Shown: in pieces, positions 58,884-64,000 of the stretch
Numbering within the stretch: position 1 is the stretch's first letter
Layout: every line of letters begins with the position of its first letter
Assembly (NCBI RefSeq): GCF_013459645.1
Contig: NZ_CP054861.1
Coordinates: 850,501-914,500, forward strand
Reading direction: 5' to 3'
DNA from: Martelella sp. NC20
GTDB taxonomy: Bacteria > Pseudomonadota > Alphaproteobacteria > Rhizobiales > Rhizobiaceae
Length of the DNA stretch: 64,000 nt
The notes under the pieces: model-generated
The model's input: only the letters and a program-made list of their open reading frames with translations
Told to the model about the DNA's origin: nothing
Databases searched by the model: none
Program-made: the position numbers and the translations under genes

Positions 58884-60236
58884 ATGGGTGTCACGCTCTC
58901 ACGTTGGACCATGTCCTATTTCGCGGCAGCGCTTCTGTCGCTGATCCTCGGCGAGTGCCTGATGACGGCGGGATATGGTTTTCCGTCCGCGCCGATCCGG
59001 GCTCCGCAGACGCTCGTTCTTGTCCATCTCATCGCCATCGGCTGGCTCAGTTTTCTGCTCTGCGGGGCGCTCTTCCAGTTTGTCCCGGTTCTCATCGCAC
59101 GGCCCCTTCACAGCAACTCGCTGCCTCTACCAACCCTTGTCTTGCTTGTGGCGGGGCTCGCCGCGCTGCTTTCCGGTTTTCTCCAGCTCTCCGGCACGAT
59201 CGACGTGGGCACATGGCTCTTCCCGCTCGCCGCCGGCTTGCTTGCAACCGGATTTGCGCTCCTCCTCTATAATCTCGGTCGCACGCTCTGGCAGGCGCGA
59301 CCTCTCCCCCTGCCAGCGCGTTTCGTCGCGGTTGCTCTCCTTTGCCTCGCCGCAACAGTCGCACTCGGCGCAACCTTCAGTCTCGCCTTCGCCGGACCGG
59401 TCCATTCCGAGGCGCTCCTGACGACCGCCGCGGGCGGTCTGCCGCTGCACGTCATCGCCGGGCTCGGCGGCTGGCTCACATTTGCCGCTATGGGCGTGAG
59501 CTACCGTCTCCTGGCGATGTTCATGCTCGCACCGGAATTGGAAGGCGCCCGTCCCCGTGCGGTCTTCTGGCTTGGGACGGGCGCGCTCGCCGTGCTGATC
59601 CTCGGCGGGGTTGCGCAGCTCCTTCGCGACGTGACGATCCTGCCGGCGCTCTCCATCGGCGCCCTTCTCGGGCTTGCCGGTCTGGCTCTCTACGGCGCCG
59701 ACATCTTCTATCTCTACCGCGCCCGCAAGCGCCGCATCATTGAGCTCAACAGCCAGATGGCCGCGCTCGCGCTGATCTCGCTCGCCGCAGCCGTCGCGTT
59801 GATGGTCGTTCTGATCGCGACGAATCGTCTTTCAGAGCAGATAGACGCCGTCGTCTTCCTCGCAGCATTCGGTTGGCTGACCGGCCTCGGGCTCGCCAAG
59901 CTCTACAAGATCGTTGCCTTCCTGACCTGGCTCGAATGCTACGGCCCGGTGCTCGGCAAGACTGCAACGCCTCGGGTGCAGGATCTCGTCAACGAACGAC
60001 GCGCTCGGCCGTGGTTCCTCCTTTATTTTCTGTCCGTCTGGGGCGCGACCGCGGCTCTGCTCTTCGCGCATGCCACAGCTTTCAGAATGGCGAGCGGAGT
60101 GATGGTTGTCGCCACACTCGCGATTGCGGCGCAGCTCCTGCGCACACGGCTGCTGTCGGACCTGACGGCAGAGGTTCCGCTGCCCGACGGCACGCACCGG
60201 CCGCATCTCCTCGTATCCCTGCCGAAGTCAACCTGA
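58884..60236 (+). CDS. Polytopic membrane protein, NnrS/haem-copper-subunit-I-like
   Basis: About 450 residues with roughly twelve hydrophobic helices. It starts MGVTLSRWTMSYFAAALLSL (ATG 58884; a GTG at 58869 abuts the hairpin). VLVHLIAIGWLSFLLCGALF then QFVPVL, and GLPLHVIAGLGGWLTFAAMG, place histidines within helices as in haem-binding subunit-I-like or NnrS-like proteins, but no full oxidase histidine set is visible. It ends with a short cytoplasmic tail. It is flanked by DUF2249 genes in the NO-regulated operon, so a membrane haem/NO or metal-handling role is possible. Confidence 0.75.
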   Translation: MGVTLSRWTMSYFAAALLSLILGECLMTAGYGFPSAPIRAPQTLVLVHLIAIGWLSFLLCGALFQFVPVLIARPLHSNSLPLPTLVLLVAGLAALLSGFLQLSGTIDVGTWLFPLAAGLLATGFALLLYNLGRTLWQARPLPLPARFVAVALLCLAATVALGATFSLAFAGPVHSEALLTTAAGGLPLHVIAGLGGWLTFAAMGVSYRLLAMFMLAPELEGARPRAVFWLGTGALAVLILGGVAQLLRDVTILPALSIGALLGLAGLALYGADIFYLYRARKRRIIELNSQMAALALISLAAAVALMVVLIATNRLSEQIDAVVFLAAFGWLTGLGLAKLYKIVAFLTWLECYGPVLGKTATPRVQDLVNERRARPWFLLYFLSVWGATAALLFAHATAFRMASGVMVVATLAIAAQLLRTRLLSDLTAEVPLPDGTHRPHLLVSLPKST

Positions 60237-60257
60237 TCGGAAAGGAGGCCAACCCCC

Positions 60258-60791
60258 ATGCCACAGACCTTTGTCGACCTCGACGTTCGTCCGATCCTCC
60301 GCGGCGGCGGTGAGCCATTCGAAAAGATCATGCAAACCATCGATGCTCTCGCCCCCGACGAAGGATTGCGGCTTTACGCGACATTCAAGCCGGTTCCGCT
60401 GTTCCAGGTGCTCGGTCGCAAGGGCTTTGCTCACGAAGCCAGGGAGATCGAGGGCGGCGACTGGGAAGTCCTGTTCAGGCGTGCTGAAGCCCCCGTCGAA
60501 GGCGGGGCAAGCGCTGCGGCCGAAGCCCCCGACATGCATGATTGGCCGGAGCCTGCCCAGCAGATGGACAATCGCGACCTCGAGCCACCCGAGCCGATGG
60601 TCCGCATCCTGGCGGCGCTGGAGACGATGCGATCAGGCGACGTTCTCGAAGCGCTGCTCTGCCGCGAACCGATGTTTCTGTTCCCCGAACTCGCCAAGCG
60701 AGGGCATGCATGGCGGGGCGGTTTCGAGCCGGACGGCACCACCTACAAGATCCTCGTGCGCGTCGGCGAAGGCCAGAAACCGGCGGCTTGA
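60258..60791 (+). CDS. Tandem DUF2249 protein (two domains)
   Basis: 177 residues with GGAAAGGAGG before the ATG. Domain 1 (residues 1-75): FVDLDVRPILRGGGEPFEKI, GLRLYATFKPVPLFQVLGRK, GDWEVLFRR. Domain 2 (about 100-172): MDNRDLEPPEPMVRILAALE, GDVLEALLCREPMFLFPELA, TTYKILVRV. An Ala/Glu-rich linker joins them. With the single-domain proteins this makes four DUF2249 domains in one locus. The role is unknown; duplication suggests a binding scaffold or pseudo-dimer. Confidence 0.85.
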   Translation: MPQTFVDLDVRPILRGGGEPFEKIMQTIDALAPDEGLRLYATFKPVPLFQVLGRKGFAHEAREIEGGDWEVLFRRAEAPVEGGASAAAEAPDMHDWPEPAQQMDNRDLEPPEPMVRILAALETMRSGDVLEALLCREPMFLFPELAKRGHAWRGGFEPDGTTYKILVRVGEGQKPAA

Positions 60792-60830
60792 GAGCCTGCT
60801 GCCCGTCGCCGACCCCTTGGGAGTCTCACG

Positions 60831-61448
60831 ATGTTTATCCAGACCGAAGCGACAAGCGACCCGGCGAGCCTGAAGTTCCTCCCTGGCAGAGACGTGCTTC
60901 CGGGCCGAACCCTAAGCATCTCTGATCGAAGCAAAGCCGCTCACTCTCCGCTCGCCGCAAAGCTGTTCGAGGTGCCTGGCGTTGCGGCCCTGTCCTTCGG
61001 GTCGGACTACATCACCGTCACCAAGAACAAGGGTGAGTGGCAACATCTCAAGCCGGCTCTCCTCGGCGCGATCATGGAACATTTCATGGCTGGCGCGCCG
61101 ATCATCATCGAACAATCCGTCGACGCCGCAGCGCCGACCGAAACGGACGCAGTCTCTCAGAAGATCAAGGACGCCCTTCGTCGAGTCATCGATCCCGAGC
61201 TCGGCTACAATATCGTCGATCTCGGCTTGATCTATGATGTGCATGTTGATGCCGATGGCGTCGCCTCGGTCATCATGACGACCACGACGCCCGGCTGTCC
61301 CGCCACCAGCTATCTCACCGAAGGTGCACGGGCGTGTACGGCCTCTGTCGAGGGCGTCGAAATGGCCGAGATCACGTTGACCCATGAACCGCGCTGGTCG
61401 CCAGAGCTGATGAGCGACGACGCCAAGGTGCATTTTGGCATTCGCTGA
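60831..61448 (+). CDS. NfuN-MIP18 (PaaD/DUF59) fusion, Fe-S cluster assembly factor
   Basis: 205 residues. The N-terminal third (TSDPASLKFLPGRDVLPGRT, LAAKLFEVPGVAALSFGSDY, ITVTKNKGEWQHLKPALLGA) is the Nfu/NifU N-terminal domain. Residues 105-185 (IKDALRRVIDPELGYNIVDL, GLIYDVHVDADG, MTTTTPGCPATSYLTEGARA) are a MIP18/PaaD-type domain with its conserved cysteine in PGCPA. Both domains act in Fe-S cluster delivery in other systems; their fusion within an NO-responsive operon suggests maturation or repair of NO-damaged clusters. Confidence 0.87.
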   Translation: MFIQTEATSDPASLKFLPGRDVLPGRTLSISDRSKAAHSPLAAKLFEVPGVAALSFGSDYITVTKNKGEWQHLKPALLGAIMEHFMAGAPIIIEQSVDAAAPTETDAVSQKIKDALRRVIDPELGYNIVDLGLIYDVHVDADGVASVIMTTTTPGCPATSYLTEGARACTASVEGVEMAEITLTHEPRWSPELMSDDAKVHFGIR

Positions 61449-61461
61449 GGGCTGGTTGACG

Positions 61462-61794
61462 ATGAACTCGACATCCAAGCACCGTATCGCGGCCCGTAAC
61501 GAGCCGGTTAGACCGGCCTTCCCCATTGCCGATCTTCTTCTCGAAAGCTTCCGCAGCCTGGCTCAAGCCGGAGAGGCCGAAAAGGCATGCCGTTTCGCCG
61601 GCCGCACCTACGCGCTGCTGCGAACATCGCAACCTGACATTGCCCGCCGCTTCGACGTCTTCTTGCATCGCCAGACACCGCGCTTGACCTGGACCGAGCC
61701 GCCTCGGCAAGCCGAGCATATCGTCTCTCACGATCCTGCCATTGCCGATGCCCGCCTCCCATCAGCTTCCGACGAGCGGGAGCCCGATCGATGA
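61462..61794 (+). CDS. Hypothetical protein in the DUF2249 operon
   Basis: 110 residues starting MNSTSKHRIAARNEPVRPAF. The central helix-rich part ADLLLESFRSLAQAGEAEKA, CRFAGRTYALLRTSQPDIAR, RFDVFLHRQTPRL resembles a small helical-repeat-like unit, but no family is recognised. It is coupled to the preceding gene by a 13-bp spacing, and its TGA overlaps the next ATG at 61791. It is probably part of the same transcript. Confidence 0.65.
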   Translation: MNSTSKHRIAARNEPVRPAFPIADLLLESFRSLAQAGEAEKACRFAGRTYALLRTSQPDIARRFDVFLHRQTPRLTWTEPPRQAEHIVSHDPAIADARLPSASDEREPDR

Positions 61795-61964
61795 CCACCA
61801 CTGTTGCTGGACACGCATGCCGTGCGCATCAAGCGGGTTTCCGCCCAGATATGTGGTTGAGAGCGACGGACACCGTACGCTCCCGATGCGCCTTTCTCGC
61901 TCCTCACCTGATTGCCGGTGCAGCCTTCCTCTTCCTCATCGCGATTGTCCTTGGGATATTCTGA
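61791..61964 (+). CDS. Small single-helix membrane protein
   Basis: 57 residues, MTTTVAGHACRAHQAGFRPD ... LIAGAAFLFLIAIVLGIF, with one C-terminal transmembrane helix. Its ATG overlaps the preceding stop (ATGA) and its TGA is directly followed by the next ATG (TGAATG at 61962), which strongly supports translation. It contains one CxxH-like segment (HACRAH). Size and topology suggest a small accessory subunit of the membrane protein encoded upstream. Confidence 0.6.
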   Translation: MTTTVAGHACRAHQAGFRPDMWLRATDTVRSRCAFLAPHLIAGAAFLFLIAIVLGIF

Positions 61965-62873
61965 ATGCACGCCGACCGGACGCAATTCAAACGCCCAACG
62001 TCGCTGTGGCGAATTCAGCCCGAGGAGCCGTGCGACCAGCCGGAGCATGTCAGGCATCCCGCATGGGCGGAGATTATCGTATACGCCGAATCCACACACG
62101 CTGCCCACCTCGTCGCAATGCAGCTCGACGCGGCAATACAAGCATTCTCGATCGGCAACGGGTCGCCGACGACGCGGACAACCATCCCGATCAGGTCCTC
62201 CTACGCGGTCGAGCCTGTCGAACCAAATGGCACAATCGAGTCTTGCGCATCTGCGTTTCCCGAGATCGTCGCGGCAACGCTCCGGAAACAGCCCCCAACC
62301 CAGAACGACACCCCGCTCTTTACCGACGTCGTGATCACACGAGAGACCCGCGTGTCATGCAATGGGGCCGATCCACAGCTCGGGCATCCCAAGGTCTGGT
62401 ACGCCTTCCGCGAAGGAAAGCCTGGCTCCCTCGCCTGCGACTACTGCTCGCGCGTGTTCATCTACATTCCGTCGGCCAGCTCCGGGATCGAGCTGCCGAC
62501 ACGTCGCCACGATTCCGAAAGGACATTCAGACCGAGATCTCGTTGGCCCCCTCGAATGCCAATGGAGCTATCAATGACCGATATCCCAGCCAAGCTGCCC
62601 GATGACGCCGAAGCCTACGGACGCTCACCTGATTTCACATCGGACAATCTTCCCGACAAACTTCGCTCCGCCCATTCAACCAAAGCCGGCACATGGGGTC
62701 TCCTCCATGTGCTGGAAGGAAGAGTTCGTTACGAATTGGAGCCTCCGAAGAACGGAATTCGAGAAGCGGCGGCGCCCGAAACTATCGTCATCGAGCCCGA
62801 GGTCCTGCATCATGTCGAATTCCTGGAGCCGGGTCGCTTCTTCATCGAATTCTATCGATGTGCCGGCAGATGA
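61965..62873 (+). CDS. zf-CHCC domain protein fused in frame to DUF1971 domain
   Basis: 302 codons without a stop. Residues 125-168 hold a zinc-binding CHCC set (C132, H141, C158, C161 in VSCNGADPQLGHPKVWYAF ... SLACDYCSRVFIY). Residues 204-302 are a complete DUF1971 cupin-like domain (DIPAKLPDDAEAYGRSPDF, GLLHVLEGRVRYELEPP, IEPEVLHHVEFLEPGRFFIE). The linker 175-203 is Arg/Pro-rich and not domain-like. A good ribosome-binding site (GGAG) and ATG at 62574 precede the DUF1971 part, so it may also be made separately. Either a natural fusion or a lost stop codon; both domains recur near nnrS genes. Confidence 0.75.
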   Translation: MHADRTQFKRPTSLWRIQPEEPCDQPEHVRHPAWAEIIVYAESTHAAHLVAMQLDAAIQAFSIGNGSPTTRTTIPIRSSYAVEPVEPNGTIESCASAFPEIVAATLRKQPPTQNDTPLFTDVVITRETRVSCNGADPQLGHPKVWYAFREGKPGSLACDYCSRVFIYIPSASSGIELPTRRHDSERTFRPRSRWPPRMPMELSMTDIPAKLPDDAEAYGRSPDFTSDNLPDKLRSAHSTKAGTWGLLHVLEGRVRYELEPPKNGIREAAAPETIVIEPEVLHHVEFLEPGRFFIEFYRCAGR

Positions 62874-62891
62874 AACTCGACGGCGCGAAAG

Positions 62892-63356
62892 TTAAGGACA
62901 GCGGCGGTTCCGCTCGTTGGGCCGCCGCAGGACGCGCCATGAGATCTCTACCAGGACGATAGCGATTGCCACCATCTTCGCGGCTTCCAGCGCGATATGA
63001 AGCGTGTGAAGGTTCGACGGTGCAGGCTCGCCTCCTGCAATGATGACGCCGACTCGCGCATCGAGAAGAGGCAGCAGCCACAGGGTTTCGCACGCAACAA
63101 TCAATACAGCGACCATCGTGAACGCAGCGCTGATCCAGCCGCGCCTTCCCAGAAACGCCAGCAGCAACAATGCGACGGAGAATTCCCATTCGACCTTGTT
63201 GTAGACAGCAAAGGTATGCCGGCCAACGTCCAGAGCAACCGGCAGCGTGAGACTCGGTGCCAGGAATTTTGCCGGGGTGGCGAGGAAGGAAACACCAACC
63301 AGCATGCCCAGCCAACCCGCCGCAACGATGATCAACAAGACGGAGAATGCGGACAT
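62892..63356 (-). CDS. Four-helix inner-membrane protein of unknown function
   Basis: 154 residues starting MSAFSVLLIIVAAGWLGMLV at 63356. Four hydrophobic helices are apparent (including VALLLLAFLGRRGWISAAFT, MVAVLIVACETLWLLPLLDA and AAKMVAIAIVLVEISWRVL). Conserved-looking LATPAKFLAPSL and FAVYNKVEW segments lie between them. I cannot assign a named family with certainty. It is convergent with the DUF1971 gene and is the last intact gene of the island. Confidence 0.65.
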   Translation of the reverse strand: MSAFSVLLIIVAAGWLGMLVGVSFLATPAKFLAPSLTLPVALDVGRHTFAVYNKVEWEFSVALLLLAFLGRRGWISAAFTMVAVLIVACETLWLLPLLDARVGVIIAGGEPAPSNLHTLHIALEAAKMVAIAIVLVEISWRVLRRPNERNRRCP

Positions 63357-63491
63357 TCTCGAATGCGGCAGACCCACCGTTGCGTACTCCCCACCCACTT
63401 AAGGTATACTGAAGATATTTGTTTTACCAGGACGACACAAGCCGCAACGCCAACTCCCCCAGCATGCGGACCGTTACGGGCTGTTGCCGCG

Positions 63492-64000
63492 CTACGCCAG
63501 TCGCCACGGCATTACGCCTCCAACCGCATGGATCAGCAGGACGATCTCAGAGGCTTCGTCATCGATATCAGCGAGCACCCCCTGAATGACGGTGCGCACG
63601 ATGCGCTTTTTGAGCCGCGCATCCGTCGTTGGCATCGACCACACAGTCCGAATATCTACAGCCAGGGCCGTGAGGTCCGTTTGCCGACATGGACGATGTT
63701 CGTGACGTCGCGGCATCATGCGCGGCGATCCTGCTCTCGACTTCATCAACATGTGCGAGGGAGCGGTTCCATCGTATCTCCAGCTCCGCTGCGACCAGAC
63801 GGTTCGCAGGGTCGGCGGCGTCATATTGCCGGAAGACCCGATCGGCGGCGTACCGGGCGGCCTCCAGATCGCGGCAGAGGGTGTCCCGGACTTGGTCGCG
63901 ACGACCAACTGCCTGCGCCTCCGCTTCGGCGGCGGCCGCAATTGCGCCCGGCTCGACGACACGCAGCAGCGCTTCCTCAATCGCATCGTCGACGCGCAGT
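63492..64000 (-). pseudogene. Serine recombinase, frameshifted 3' part, continues past the window edge
   Basis: In one frame the minus strand from 64000 reads LRVDDAIEEALLRVVEPGAI, DQVRDTLCRDLEAARYAADR, FRQYDAADPANRLVAAELEI and RIAAHDAAT, the coiled-coil region of a large serine recombinase. At about 63700 the reading switches frame and continues TDLTALAVDIRTVWSMPTTD, ARLKKRIVRTVIQGVLADID, DEASEIVLLIHAVGG. The frameshift and altered end suggest a relic. The N-terminal resolvase domain is outside the window. Confidence 0.75.

Overview
The window looks like accessory DNA of a G+C-rich alphaproteobacterium, most likely Hyphomicrobiales (Rhizobiales) or a close relative. This is inferred from the gene families: a Trb-type conjugation module with the repA/parA/DUF2840/S26/DUF736 order, nnrU/nnrS denitrification accessory genes, a mosaic palindromic intergenic repeat, and many IS110/IS630/IS21 elements. 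No tRNA, rRNA, CRISPR array or integrase was seen.

Layout. (1) 0-10.9 kb, catabolic islands: a minus-strand set with a polar amino-acid ABC transporter, a D-2-hydroxyacid dehydrogenase, a GntR regulator and an SDR. After a repeat-rich gap comes a TRAP transporter plus a dihydrodipicolinate-synthase-like lyase, with a divergent IclR regulator. (2) 10.9-14.5 kb, an insertion-sequence graveyard with pieces of IS5, IS110 and IS630 transposases. It ends in an in-frame chimera of an IS110 transposase and the tail of a siderophore-importer ATPase (FecE type). (3) 14.6-19.4 kb, a pair of half-size ABC transporters of the IrtAB/YbtPQ type, a TetR regulator and an unknown protein. (4) 19.4-46.4 kb, a conjugative and replication module on the minus strand, mostly with ATGA or TGATG stop/start overlaps. 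In transcription order it reads AlpA-like HTH, repA, parA, RHH protein, DUF2840, TraF-type S26 peptidase, DUF736, lytic transglycosylase, relaxase, [cargo], traG, CopG, [DUF4160/DUF2442 pair], trbBCDEJ(K)LFGI, DUF2274. It is bracketed by two related LysR genes. The cargo between relaxase and traG is LysR, MarR plus FAD monooxygenase, and MerR plus MFS exporter. A candidate origin lies inside the 3' end of repA, and a repeat-bearing non-coding stretch upstream of the relaxase is a candidate oriT. A FseA/Msi171-like DUF2285 gene diverges from the module. (5) 46.4-49.2 kb, an AraC regulator divergent from an SDR and an alpha/beta hydrolase. (6) 49.2-52.9 kb, a complete-looking IS21 element abutting a frameshifting IS630, which itself abuts a serine-recombinase remnant. 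(7) 52.9-63.4 kb, a nitric-oxide/denitrification accessory island. It holds a group III truncated haemoglobin, a 7Fe ferredoxin, an NsrR-like Rrf2 regulator, nnrU, a broken nnrS, an ohr gene with an internal amber codon, and a set of poorly described genes around DUF2249 proteins. A second recombinase remnant closes the window.

How the parts work together. The trb/tra/rep/par genes would form a self-transmissible plasmid or ICE backbone; an identical 17-bp motif precedes both traG and trbB. In the NO island, two 29-bp palindromes of the same design (NsrR-like half-site AAGATRTATT) sit before the ferredoxin and between the two divergent DUF2249 operons, suggesting one NO-responsive regulon. 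That regulon combines a twelve-helix membrane protein, four DUF2249 domains, an NfuN-MIP18 Fe-S maturation fusion and a zf-CHCC/DUF1971 protein. It is the best candidate here for an undescribed system. Several neighbours (nnrS, ohr, a cyclo-ligase-like gene) are disrupted, so part of the island is decaying.
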